Of a stretch of 64,000 nt of DNA, positions 24,681 through 32,528 are shown one piece after another (within the stretch, counting starts at the first letter, position 1; the number at the start of each line of letters is the position of its first letter). Source of the stretch: Streptomyces sp. NBC_01304 (lineage in GTDB: Bacteria; Actinomycetota; Actinomycetes; Streptomycetales; Streptomycetaceae). The notes beneath the pieces are model-generated. The model was not told the origin of the DNA and made no database searches. It worked only from the letters and a program-made list of their open reading frames with translations. The position numbers and the translations under genes were made by a program. Location: positions 124,001-188,000 of the forward strand of contig NZ_CP109056.1 in the NCBI RefSeq assembly GCF_035975855.1. The letters are read 5' to 3'.

Positions 24681-24988
24681 TCGCCTCCCGCCAGCTCACC
24701 GCCGCACGGGACCACGCGGTCAGCCAGCTGATCCGCCTCACCGACACCGCCGCCCACCACTCCGGCGTCCCCAACCCGGTCGCGGCCGCCCGGCTCCTGG
24801 TGCGCACGATCGCCGACCAGAACCTCTCCGGCGGTGACGTGCACGACGCCCTCACCGATGGCCTCACGTATCTCGGGTTCACGGTGCCGGGCGGGTGGTG
24901 CAACGAGTGCAACCAGGCCCTGACGGTCGACCAGGCCGATGCGGACGGCCTGTGCTCCACCTGCGACCCGGACACCTGCACCGACTGA
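24677..24988 (+). CDS. 103-aa protein with C-terminal Cys pairs
   Basis: ATG 24677 overlaps the upstream stop (ATGA). The N-terminal 65 residues are helical (ARDHAVSQLIRLTDTAAHHSG, VAAARLLVRTIADQNLSGGDVHDAL). The C-terminus holds CNEC and CSTC separated by about 18 residues, plus a final Cys, consistent with a treble-clef or zinc-ribbon site. It is probably a small nucleic-acid or protein-binding partner of the upstream gene product. Confidence 0.65.
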   Translation: MIASRQLTAARDHAVSQLIRLTDTAAHHSGVPNPVAAARLLVRTIADQNLSGGDVHDALTDGLTYLGFTVPGGWCNECNQALTVDQADADGLCSTCDPDTCTD

Positions 24989-25034
24989 CCGCCCGTCCCT
25001 GCACCACCGAAGCGGGCACACCCCTCCCCACCGA

Positions 25035-25053
25035 TGACGCGTATAACTTGCCG
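25035..25053 (+). promoter_or_regulatory. TGACGCGTATAACTTGCCG motif, copy 5
   Basis: Near-identical to copy 3, 47 bp upstream of the gene at 25100. It overlaps the probable -35 element TTGCCG (25048-25053). Confidence 0.65.
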
Positions 25054-25076
25054 CAGGACCTCCGGGCGGGTAAACT
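25048..25076 (+). promoter_or_regulatory. probable promoter
   Basis: TTGCCG (25048-25053), 17-bp spacer, TAAACT (25071-25076), followed by TTATACAC. It precedes the zinc-finger gene and the downstream PAPS-reductase-family genes. Confidence 0.45.
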
Positions 25077-25099
25077 TATACACATCACGGAGGCGGGTT

Positions 25100-25597
25100 G
25101 TGTCCGCTTCGCAGTCCTTCCTGCCTGGAGGTTTCCCCATATACGACACCGTGGTTGACAAGGCGTTGCGCGCGGCATCGGCCCAGCAGGAGGACGTCGT
25201 ACGCGAGGTCTTCCGCGCGGCCGGCCTGATGTGGCAGTGCGCGCGCCACCGGTGCCGGTTCGACAACCCGATGTCCGCGCAGCTGTGTGTGCGCTGCGGA
25301 CGCCAGCGGGACGGCCGCCGAGTCGACGACGTGCTTCCCGCCTCCGCCGATCCCGAGGACTTCGAGGCCCTGCGCGAGGCGCTCATCGAGTACTTCGAGA
25401 ACTCGGGCAAGCAGGCCCCCGACGCAGTGACCTTCCACCTGAACTTCGAGAACGAGTGGACCAGTTACGCCACCACCCTGCAGTACGGCGCCCGCCAGGA
25501 GGCTCACAGCTTCGACGCCGAGGTGGCCATGGCCCTCGACGACCTCGGCCCGGCCGAGGAGCCCGGCGAGGAACTGCGCGTCACCCTGCCCCGCTGA
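25100..25597 (+). CDS. zinc-finger protein, 165 aa
   Basis: GTG 25100 is preferred (CGGAGG upstream). A four-Cys finger is visible at about residues 45-70: WQCARHRCRFDNPMSAQLCVRCGRQ, resembling RanBP2-type/zinc-ribbon fingers. The C-terminal half is acidic alpha/beta (DFEALREALIEYFENSGKQAPDAVTFHLNFENEW). It is the first gene after a strong promoter with the block motif and may bind nucleic acid for the enzymes encoded downstream. Confidence 0.65.
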   Translation: MSASQSFLPGGFPIYDTVVDKALRAASAQQEDVVREVFRAAGLMWQCARHRCRFDNPMSAQLCVRCGRQRDGRRVDDVLPASADPEDFEALREALIEYFENSGKQAPDAVTFHLNFENEWTSYATTLQYGARQEAHSFDAEVAMALDDLGPAEEPGEELRVTLPR

Positions 25598-25615
25598 CCA
25601 CCAAAGGACCTGATC

Positions 25616-26416
25616 GTGACTGCCTACTCGCCGCTGGCCCAGCTGGCAAGCAACTCGTTCACCGCGACGCCGACCAGCCGACAGCGGTCATGGATGCTCG
25701 CCGCGCTCCGCGATCGGGCGCTCATCCTCCCTGAGACCGTCAACTCCCGTTCGCTGGTGCTGATGCGTAGCCGGGAGTGGATCGAGCCCGTGCCCGCCGA
25801 GCAGGGTCCGCACAAGTTCCGTCTCACCTTCCTGGGCCGCTTCGCGCTGCTGAGCGTGCCCAAGGCCCACGCCCTGCTCAGCGCGCAGAGCCCCGCCGAC
25901 CGCCACCCCGGCCGGCTCACCTTCAACGCCTCCGCCATGACCCTCAAGCCGCTCATCAGCGAGCGACTCGTCGTCATGCTCGACCGGCACGGTGAGCAGC
26001 GCGCCGGACGCGAGGAGCACCCCTACATCACCAACCTCGGGCGCCGGATCGTCGAGCTTCCCGAGGCGGACGAGACCGAGGCCGGCCAGTACCTGACCGA
26101 CGCGTTCGCCGAGGCCCAGATCCCGGTCTCCGTCGAGCGGGACAACGACGGCAACACCCGCGTCGTGTACCGGCGCGACGGTGTCGTCGCGCAGTTCTAC
26201 CGCGAGGTCTGGAACCCCGACGGCTACACCCACAGCGTCCGCCATCCCGCCTGGATGCACACCAAGCCCTGGACCGCCCTGGTCACCTACGGCACGGACG
26301 GCGCCGTGGAGAAGAACCTGCTCAACCACCTCGGCCTGCCTACCGAGAGCGCGCAGATGGCGACCTCCTTCGCCGCATGGCTGCGCGACCGGGACGACGA
26401 CGCCTTCGAGGCCTGA
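25616..26416 (+). CDS. hypothetical protein, 266 aa
   Basis: GTG 25616, 18 bp after the zinc-finger gene. The protein is a mixed alpha/beta soluble chain. The first third has a winged-helix-like feel (SRQRSWMLAALRDRALILPETVNSRSLVLMRSREWI..FRLTFLGRFALL), followed by conserved-looking polar segments (TRVVYRRDGVVAQFYREVWNPDGY). No known domain. Part of the 25.1-30.4 kb operon. Confidence 0.6.
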   Translation: MTAYSPLAQLASNSFTATPTSRQRSWMLAALRDRALILPETVNSRSLVLMRSREWIEPVPAEQGPHKFRLTFLGRFALLSVPKAHALLSAQSPADRHPGRLTFNASAMTLKPLISERLVVMLDRHGEQRAGREEHPYITNLGRRIVELPEADETEAGQYLTDAFAEAQIPVSVERDNDGNTRVVYRRDGVVAQFYREVWNPDGYTHSVRHPAWMHTKPWTALVTYGTDGAVEKNLLNHLGLPTESAQMATSFAAWLRDRDDDAFEA

Positions 26417-26465
26417 GCCGCCCTCCCCCTGACCAGCCCTTAGAGCCCTGCAAGGACCTGCCGCC

Positions 26466-27740
26466 ATGGACCTCAGCACCCGCCTGCGCCTGCTCGACCT
26501 CATCCGCGTCGGAACCGCCGCCGATACGGCGCACCGCGCCGCCGACCGCGCCCTGCGCAAGGCCTACGGCGCGGAACTCACCTCCTGGTGCGAACTCTCC
26601 CTGTGGCGACGGCACATGGACAGCAGCACCAGCCCCGCCGACACGGCCGCCCACCTCGCCCAGGCCGCCGACACCCACCGAGACCGCACCGAGCGCACCA
26701 ACGCCGCCCGGGCGAAGTGGCTGCGCACCCGCACGGCGGCCCAGCGCGCCGACCGGCACCTGGGCCGGCAGGTCGCCCGGCACGCGGGCCGCCGCACCGG
26801 CGGCCAGGGCCGGCCGGTGGGCGGCCGGGCACAGTTGGCCACCGGTCTGCTGGAGGGCCTGGCCGCTGCTCCCGTCGAGCTCATCCGGGCCGCGCACGCC
26901 ATCTGTGTGCAATCCAGTGCCGGGAAGGACTCGGTGGTGGCGTTGCACCGGGTGGTGCAGTGGGCGAAGAAGGCCGGCTGCCTGGACAAGGTCGTCGTTG
27001 TCCACGCCGACGTCGGTGCGGAGGCGGAGTATCCGGGGGTCCGCGAGCTCGCCGAGCAGCAGGCCGAGCGGTACGGGCTGCGGTTCATCGTCGTGAAGGC
27101 CGACATCGGCTTCCTCGGCATGGTCGCCAAGCGAGGCATGTGGCCCGACGCCCAGAACCGGCTGTGCACGTCCACGCTGAAGCGCGACGTCGCCGCCAAG
27201 CTCTTCACGGAGATCGTCAACGCGCTCGGCCTGGACGAGCAGGCCATCATCCTCAACTGCCTCGGCATCAGGGCGGCCGAGTCGACGGCGCGCAGCAAGA
27301 AGCACCAGCTCGCCATCGACCACCGCGCCAGCAACGGCCGTCGCCTGGTGCTGACCTGGCATCCGATCTTCCACCTGTCCGAGCACGACATCTGGCAGAC
27401 CATCGCCGACGAGACGCTCGACTACCACCCGGTGTACGACACCCTCATTCCCCGCCTGAGCTGCATTTTCTGCATCCTGGCGCCCTTCGACATGCTCGCT
27501 AGGGCGGTCCGGCTGTGCTGGGCCCTCGGCCTGGACACCCCGGACACATACCTGGAGTTGGAGACCCGGATCGGGCACCGCTTCAAGCACCAGTTCAGCC
27601 TCGCCCAGGTCGTCCAGGAGGCCACCCGCCTGCACCAGGAGGAGGGACCGCTCACCTGGAGCCGGGGCGATGCGATCCGCCACCACCTCGGCGAGGACGC
27701 CGCCGACGGCTACCTCCAGCGCCTGGCCCTCGCCGCCTGA
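26466..27740 (+). CDS. PAPS-reductase/DndC-family ATP pyrophosphatase with N-terminal extension
   Basis: 424 aa, ATG 26466. The first 140 residues are a helical, Arg/Ala-rich extension. The catalytic domain begins with the PP-loop SSAGKDS (residues 150-156) and carries the family's usual features: HADVGAEAEYPGV, RLCTSTLKRD, CLGIRAAESTAR, HPVYDTLIPRLSCIFC. This family adenylates substrates or reduces sulfonucleotides and includes phage enzymes and DndC, which acts in DNA phosphorothioation. No cysteine desulfurase or other dnd gene is visible. A DNA- or RNA-modifying role is plausible but unproven. Confidence 0.8.
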   Translation: MDLSTRLRLLDLIRVGTAADTAHRAADRALRKAYGAELTSWCELSLWRRHMDSSTSPADTAAHLAQAADTHRDRTERTNAARAKWLRTRTAAQRADRHLGRQVARHAGRRTGGQGRPVGGRAQLATGLLEGLAAAPVELIRAAHAICVQSSAGKDSVVALHRVVQWAKKAGCLDKVVVVHADVGAEAEYPGVRELAEQQAERYGLRFIVVKADIGFLGMVAKRGMWPDAQNRLCTSTLKRDVAAKLFTEIVNALGLDEQAIILNCLGIRAAESTARSKKHQLAIDHRASNGRRLVLTWHPIFHLSEHDIWQTIADETLDYHPVYDTLIPRLSCIFCILAPFDMLARAVRLCWALGLDTPDTYLELETRIGHRFKHQFSLAQVVQEATRLHQEEGPLTWSRGDAIRHHLGEDAADGYLQRLALAA

Positions 27741-27977
27741 CACCCCGCCTCCGCAACGACCATCCCGGTGACCTCCACCGCCCCAAGCGCGCCGGCACTG
27801 CCGGATCGGCCAGCGCGAGCACGCCCAGCGGTGGACCCCTCACGCCGGCTGGCACCCCTGGATCTCGTCGACCCCGGCGCCGATCAAGCAGCGCCTGACC
27901 GAGCGCCGCCGCACCTCCGGCGGCTGTTCCGAAGCCGCCTCCATGACGTCGTGTCCCCTCCTGGAAGGACCTCGCAC

Positions 27978-28430
27978 TTGTCCGTTGACCTCATGCCCTC
28001 CCCCGCCGCCCTCGTCCCGTTCATCGCCACCAGCGCCTTCGACGCCGAGCTCGAGCGGTTCCTTGACCTGCTGGACGCGCACCAGCTGTTCACGGTCGAG
28101 AGCCGTAGTTCCCAGCGCCAGAGCGTGATCTACGCGCAGCAGCTCGTGGCTGCGTTGCGGCGACGGGCGTATGAGGTGGTGAAGGAGAAGCAGACCGCCT
28201 CGCGCTGGCCGGTGGTCGAGGTGTCCTTCGAGACCTGGGCGTGGGACAACGGGGACTTCTGGTACGAGTCCGGGGCCACGCTGCGCCACTTCGACGGCAC
28301 GGTGAGCCGCGACGTCGATCTCTCCTTCGACGACGTCAGTGGCCCGCTGACCGACCTCGCCGGTGTGGACCGGCCGTTCGCGGGTGACACCCTCACCGTC
28401 GACCTGCGCACCGGCGAGGTGTCGACGTGA
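27978..28430 (+). CDS. hypothetical protein, 150 aa
   Basis: TTG 27978 is chosen for the GGAAGGA eight bases upstream; the longer frame upstream is Pro/Arg-rich and unlikely to be coding. The protein has a helical start (FDAELERFLDLLDAHQLFTVESRSSQRQSVIYAQQLVAALRRRAYEVV) and a beta-rich second half (VVEVSFETWAWDNGDFWYESGATLRHFDG). Coupled to the next gene by GTGA. No family recognised. Confidence 0.6.
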   Translation: MSVDLMPSPAALVPFIATSAFDAELERFLDLLDAHQLFTVESRSSQRQSVIYAQQLVAALRRRAYEVVKEKQTASRWPVVEVSFETWAWDNGDFWYESGATLRHFDGTVSRDVDLSFDDVSGPLTDLAGVDRPFAGDTLTVDLRTGEVST

Positions 28431-28816
28431 CCGGCCCGTCCGCGCGGCCGGTGCCCGGCCCGCGCCCGGCCTTCGCGGGCCCGGGTGCGGGCGCGGGCCG
28501 GGTGACCCGGACGGTCGTCTACGACTCGGCGCACCTGCGGGTGCGCGTACGGGGCGGTGAGGTGCTGTGGTTCGTCCGCGATCTCGGAGCGGCCCTCGGC
28601 TTCGCTCCCCTGCCCGCGACGGGCGACGGCCTCGCGCAGGTGCTGGTGCCTACCGCCGAGCTGTGGCCGCTGATGGCAGCGGCCGGCTACGAGCCTGACG
28701 CCCAGTTCACCGCCTGGGCCGAGGAGTTGGCCCGGAGCCTGACTCGCCCGCAGGCCACCGCCGCTGCCCTGCGCGCCATCGCGGACGCCCCTCCCCGTAC
28801 GCCCACACCCTCCTGA
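28427..28816 (+). CDS. hypothetical protein, 129 aa
   Basis: GTG 28427 overlaps the upstream stop. After a Gly/Pro-rich leader there is a compact domain with VVYDSAHLRVRVRGGEVLWFVRDLGAALGF, which loosely recalls the strand-helix opening of Bro-N/antirepressor domains (the WFVRDLGAALGF part), then helices to the end. The similarity is weak and could be coincidence. Part of the operon with both PAPS-reductase-family genes. Confidence 0.55.
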   Translation: MTGPSARPVPGPRPAFAGPGAGAGRVTRTVVYDSAHLRVRVRGGEVLWFVRDLGAALGFAPLPATGDGLAQVLVPTAELWPLMAAAGYEPDAQFTAWAEELARSLTRPQATAAALRAIADAPPRTPTPS

Positions 28817-28870
28817 CCTAAGCCGCCGGCCCGTGGCCGGCCTGCCCTTCGACCGCGAAAGAACCGCCCC

Positions 28871-30409
28871 GTGAACGCTCTTGCCCCCGCACTGTTCCCG
28901 CTCTCTGACGCGCGGGCTCCCGCCCTGCCTCCGGGCGGCAAGCCCATGACCGTGCTCTCGTACGGACTGGGCGCCGACTCCACCGCGATCCTGCTGATGT
29001 TCCTGGACGACCCGGTCCGCTACGGCCTCGAGCCCGACCTGTCCGACTTGATCGTTTTGCATGCGGTGACCGGCAACGAATGGCCCGACACGCTCTCCTA
29101 CGTCGACCGGCTCGTGCTGCCGCTGCTCGCCGCCCGCAGGGTGCGGCTGGTTCAGGTGGCGCGGATGGGCCGCTTCGACGGTGACGGGGTCCTGGTCCTC
29201 GATGATTCGCGCGCGCCGGCCCGGATCCACCAGGCGGGACCGTGGCGGCTGTCGGACTGGCTCCTCACCGGCGGGACCGTTCCCCAGATGGCATCGGGGC
29301 GCAGGACGTGCTCAATTCGCTTTAAGGGCTGGTGCCTTGATCACTGGGCGTTCGCAGAGTTCGGCCACGTGCCGTTCCGGCGGGTGATCGGCTATCACGC
29401 CAGGGAGCGGCCGCGGATGGAGAAGGACACGAAGATCCAGAATCGGCTCAACGAGAAGGCCGGCCGGATCATCTGCGTGCCCTCCTACCCCTTGGTCGAC
29501 GCCGGGATGGACCGGGCTGCCGTCGAGGCGTACGTGCTGGGGCGGCTCGGCGAGCCCATCAAGAAGAGCTATTGTACTTTTTGCCCCTTTTCGGGGGTTT
29601 GTGCGTCACGGGACCGGCACGAGGACCGGCTGCGCGAGCACCCCGTCTTGGCCGCGGAGGCCCTGGTCATGGAGTACGCCTCGATCGCACTGAACGAGGC
29701 GATGTCGCTGTACGGAACGAGATCGCTCTACCAGCAGCTCACCGAGGACGACCGCAACGACGAGGTCCTCACCGCCTTCGAGGACCGCCTCGACGAGCTG
29801 CCGTTCTCCCTCTACGAGGTCCGCCGCCTGTACCTGCCCGGCCGCACCAAGGAATGCCGACACCACCACAACGACCGCTGCACACGCCCCCTGTGGTGGT
29901 GCCGCACGGAACGCACCGCCGCATGCCAGGCCACGCACTCCATCCGAGGCCCCGGCCCCGGCTACGAGAGCGTCGTGGTGTCGCCCGCCTGCGCCGGCCT
30001 CGACCCCGCGTGCCGGGGCGACCAGGTCAAGGGACAGGCGTGGAGGTCGGTGCGCACCGTGTGGGAAGGAACCCGAATACAGGCCGAGTTCACCCTGCTG
30101 CGCTGGGGCCGCGAGGAGGACGTCCGGCTGAAGTACGGCGACAGCTCACAGATCAAGCGGCTTCACTACCTCGAGCGCGGCGAGGGCTACCCGGCCGCGG
30201 ACGGATATCTCGTCGCTGCCCCCACCGGAGCAGACGACAAGCAGCGCCCGAAGTTCGAGCACCGCTGGAGTGAGATCACCGGCCTCACCGGCACCCGCTG
30301 GGAGCCCGTCCGGCCGCTCAGCAAGCACGCCCGCCGAGGACGGTCCCGCGCCGTTCCGATTATCCGCCCCTCGTCCGTTGCCCTGGCACCCCACCCGCTG
30401 GCGGCCTGA
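28871..30409 (+). CDS. second PAPS-reductase-family protein
   Basis: 512 aa, GTG 28871. The PP-loop variant SYGLGADS lies at residues 30-37. Family features follow in order: TGNEWPDTLSYVDRL, RRTCSIRFKGWCL, VIGYHARERPRM, VPSYPLVDAGMDR and SYCTFCPFSGVC. The last supplies the CxxC pair found in many phage PAPS-reductase-like proteins. The C-terminal 220 residues are an added Cys/His-rich and basic region (KECRHHHNDRCTRPLWWCRTERTAAC) suggestive of zinc and nucleic-acid binding. It differs strongly from the upstream family member, so the pair is not a simple duplication. Confidence 0.8.
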   Translation: MNALAPALFPLSDARAPALPPGGKPMTVLSYGLGADSTAILLMFLDDPVRYGLEPDLSDLIVLHAVTGNEWPDTLSYVDRLVLPLLAARRVRLVQVARMGRFDGDGVLVLDDSRAPARIHQAGPWRLSDWLLTGGTVPQMASGRRTCSIRFKGWCLDHWAFAEFGHVPFRRVIGYHARERPRMEKDTKIQNRLNEKAGRIICVPSYPLVDAGMDRAAVEAYVLGRLGEPIKKSYCTFCPFSGVCASRDRHEDRLREHPVLAAEALVMEYASIALNEAMSLYGTRSLYQQLTEDDRNDEVLTAFEDRLDELPFSLYEVRRLYLPGRTKECRHHHNDRCTRPLWWCRTERTAACQATHSIRGPGPGYESVVVSPACAGLDPACRGDQVKGQAWRSVRTVWEGTRIQAEFTLLRWGREEDVRLKYGDSSQIKRLHYLERGEGYPAADGYLVAAPTGADDKQRPKFEHRWSEITGLTGTRWEPVRPLSKHARRGRSRAVPIIRPSSVALAPHPLAA

Positions 30410-30490
30410 CCGGACTCCGCCTCACCAGAGATCCGGTGTTCCGCAACCTGCCAAGCGCAGCCGACTCCGCGTCCCTCAAGCGGCCGCCTT

Positions 30491-30536
30491 TCCGGGCCAC
30501 CTGTCCGGGCCACCTGTCCGGGCCCGAAGTCCGGGT
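30491..30536 (+). repeat. 13-bp tandem repeat
   Basis: Three full units plus part of a fourth of TCCGGGCCACCTG (the third ends CCCGAAG, the fourth reads TCCGGGT) in the short space between the convergent PAPS-reductase-family gene and the 69-aa gene. It may contribute to transcription termination. Confidence 0.5.
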
Positions 30537-30541
30537 GACGA

Positions 30542-30751
30542 TCAGGAGCGGTGCGCGCGCCGGCGCTGCGGCCGCATCTCGTAGCCTCCCGGCTCCTCGA
30601 TGTCGTCGTCCGCCTCAGACCACGCGCCAAGGGGCGGCGCGACGAACAGCTGATCCGCCTGCCACTCCGGCTTCGGGGACAGCGGTTCGGGTGCGGGACG
30701 CCGGATAGCGCCTTCCACCCGGCGGGCGGGGATGCGGTGTTGAGGGGGCAT
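30542..30751 (-). CDS. 69-aa protein
   Basis: ATG 30751 with AAGGAG five bases upstream. Basic at both ends (MPPQHRIPARRVEGAIRRP; MRPQRRRAHRS) with an acidic middle (SEADDDIEEPGGYE). It lies 14 bp downstream of the secreted nuclease gene on the same strand, so it is probably co-transcribed. Possibly an accessory or immunity-like small protein, but nothing in the sequence proves it. Confidence 0.5.
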   Translation of the reverse strand: MPPQHRIPARRVEGAIRRPAPEPLSPKPEWQADQLFVAPPLGAWSEADDDIEEPGGYEMRPQRRRAHRS

Positions 30752-30765
30752 GGCTGCTCCTTGGT

Positions 30766-31524
30766 CTACTTCGTGCTCGGCAGGGCGACGCCCTTGCCGT
30801 TCTCCGCGGGCAGGGCCTGGTCCGGACAGGTGGCCAGGACGCGGGTCATCGCGGTCTTCTCGGGTGGGGTGACCCACAGCCGGTATTTCGCCTTAACCGC
30901 GATCTGGCGGGCGACGTACCGGCAGTGGAAGGCCTTGTTGGGCGGCAGCCAGTCGGCGGCGTCATCGTCGGACTTCGAGGAGTTCGCCGGACCGTCGACC
31001 GCGATCAGATTGAGCAAGTCGTTGCCCAGGGCTTCTCGTTGCGCCTGGCTCAGCCGGGCGGCGCCGGTGCGCCAGCTCGCCGCCAGGGCGACGCTGTGGT
31101 CGATCTGGACCTTGCTGCTGTGTGGGCCCCGTACGAACTTCACCCGCTTTCCGGTGTAGGGATCATCGAGGACCCCCGAGGCCACCACGCACGTCGACGT
31201 CCCCTTGAACACGATGCTGGTCAGGTCACGGCGCAGTACGTCATTGCGCGTATCGCAGTGATTCCCCGCCCCCGGGGCGCCGGTGGAATCCGACCAGGCC
31301 CGCCCGAACTTTACGGTGCGGTCGTAGCCGGTCATCGCAGCGGGGTTCTTGACCTGCAGACCGGCCAGGGCTTCTCGGGCACTGCCGGCGGGCGCCGCTC
31401 CGGGAGCCGGCGCCTTCGCGTCGTTGCTGCCGACCGCCGCTTCCAGTGCGGAGCAGCTGGTGAGCGTGGCGACGAGCGCCAGGCCGGCGAGGGCACGACG
31501 GGCAGTCGTGGAGGGGTGGTTCAA
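30766..31524 (-). CDS. secreted HNH-family nuclease (DUF1524/GmrSD C-terminal type), lipoprotein
   Basis: 252 aa from TTG 31524 (AGGAGAG nine bases upstream). The signal peptide ends in a lipobox-like LTSC (Cys about residue 23). The HNH core is complete: DHSVALAASWRTG, LLNLIAVDGPANSSKSDDDAADWLPPNKAFHCRYVARQ, with the catalytic Asp-His at about residue 150 and the later Asn and Lys residues of the family. Extracellular nucleases of this group are common in Streptomyces and digest DNA outside the cell. Confidence 0.85.
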   Translation of the reverse strand: MNHPSTTARRALAGLALVATLTSCSALEAAVGSNDAKAPAPGAAPAGSAREALAGLQVKNPAAMTGYDRTVKFGRAWSDSTGAPGAGNHCDTRNDVLRRDLTSIVFKGTSTCVVASGVLDDPYTGKRVKFVRGPHSSKVQIDHSVALAASWRTGAARLSQAQREALGNDLLNLIAVDGPANSSKSDDDAADWLPPNKAFHCRYVARQIAVKAKYRLWVTPPEKTAMTRVLATCPDQALPAENGKGVALPSTK

Positions 31525-31568
31525 CTTGGCGCTCTCTCCTGTAGATCGGGCACAGCACTCGTTGATGA

Positions 31569-32402
31569 TCACGCACCGCGCGGCGGTCTGGGTGCATCGG
31601 AATGCAGCGCGTTCGCGAAGGCCCGCAGTTGCTCGAGGGCGCTGTCCAGACCCGCGCCGTGCGGGTCCAGGAGTGGCCGGATCAGCGGGGACCCGACGAC
31701 TACGGCGTCGGTGTACGGCGCCACCGCGACGGTGCTCTGCGGGGTGAAGGTCCCGATGTCGACCGCTACGGGCAGCGGGCTGGCGGCTCTGATGTGGTCC
31801 AGGAGCTCGAGCAGCGGGGCAAGGTCCGCAGGGCCGTCCGTGCCGGTGGGAGCCTCCCCGGCGGATAGGTGGATCCAGCCGGGCTCGGTGGAGTTGAGCG
31901 GGTCGAGGTCCACAGCGTCAGGTCCCGGGGCGATGATCTGTGCGGTGTGAAGGCCGGCCGCGCGCGCGGATGCTGCCCATCCGGCGGCCTCACCGGGGGG
32001 AAGATCAATCACCCTGGCGCCGGCGGCGCCCGCCTGCGCGAGGTCCTGGGCGAACCGGTTCATGCCGCGGTCCATGACCGACTCCCAGTAGGCGGCCGCG
32101 ATCACGGGGGCCGCCGTCGCCGTGATGGTGAGGCGGATGGTGGAGACGACGTGCGCCATCCGGGCCCCCTGGTCCAGCGCCTGGACGTGCGCGGCCGCGG
32201 TGTCCGGACCGTCCCAGGCCGGGGTGTGGTGGGGGACGGCGACCTCGAGGAAGTCCGCTCCGTGGCGGGCGAACGCGCGCAGCGCCTCGATGCCGGCGGT
32301 CCAGTTCGGGAACCCGGCGGGCAAGGAGGCCCCAAGCGTTGGGCGTTGGCCGCCTCTGAGCAGGGTGGTGAGGCTGCGCGCGGCTGGGCTCAGCGTGCTC
32401 AC
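31569..32402 (-). CDS. trpA: tryptophan synthase alpha-chain homologue
   Basis: 277 aa from GTG 32402, overlapping the stop of a 25-aa frame. The TIM-barrel signature of TrpA is clear: LGASLPAGFPNWTAGIEAL, DFLEVAVPHHTPAWDGP, and later GWIHLSAG. Both catalytic acids are present (Glu53 in FLEVAVP, equivalent to E49, and Asp64 in WDGP, equivalent to D60), but the usual FSDP loop residue is Thr. No trpB or other trp gene is nearby. It could be a stand-alone indole-glycerol-phosphate lyase (as IGL/BX1 in plants) or a duplicate supporting a specialised pathway. Confidence 0.8.
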   Translation of the reverse strand: MSTLSPAARSLTTLLRGGQRPTLGASLPAGFPNWTAGIEALRAFARHGADFLEVAVPHHTPAWDGPDTAAAHVQALDQGARMAHVVSTIRLTITATAAPVIAAAYWESVMDRGMNRFAQDLAQAGAAGARVIDLPPGEAAGWAASARAAGLHTAQIIAPGPDAVDLDPLNSTEPGWIHLSAGEAPTGTDGPADLAPLLELLDHIRAASPLPVAVDIGTFTPQSTVAVAPYTDAVVVGSPLIRPLLDPHGAGLDSALEQLRAFANALHSDAPRPPRGA

Positions 32403-32476
32403 GGGTGAGCCGCGATCGGATGGTGCAGCTGGTGCACGCGGGCGTCCGGGGAGCTCAGGAGGAGGGCGACGCACAT
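32399..32476 (-). CDS. 25-aa peptide upstream of trpA homologue
   Basis: ATG 32476 preceded by AAAAGGGG. It encodes MCVALLLSS followed by a His-rich end (VHQLHHPIAAHP), and its stop forms a GTGA overlap with the trpA start, so it could couple translation or act as a leader peptide. It has no Trp codons, which argues against classical trp attenuation. Confidence 0.4.
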   Translation of the reverse strand: MCVALLLSSPDARVHQLHHPIAAHP

Positions 32477-32528
32477 GTTGGTGCCCCTTTTCGAAGGCGG
32501 GTTGAGGCGCGGCTCCCCCGGAGGGCCG

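Noticed and set aside
26466..30409. A dnd phosphorothioation operon
   Set aside because: Only the PAPS-reductase-like genes fit; dndA, dndB, dndD and dndE equivalents are absent.
31569..32476. Classical trp attenuator for the trpA homologue
   Set aside because: The 25-aa peptide has no Trp codons and no terminator hairpin follows it.
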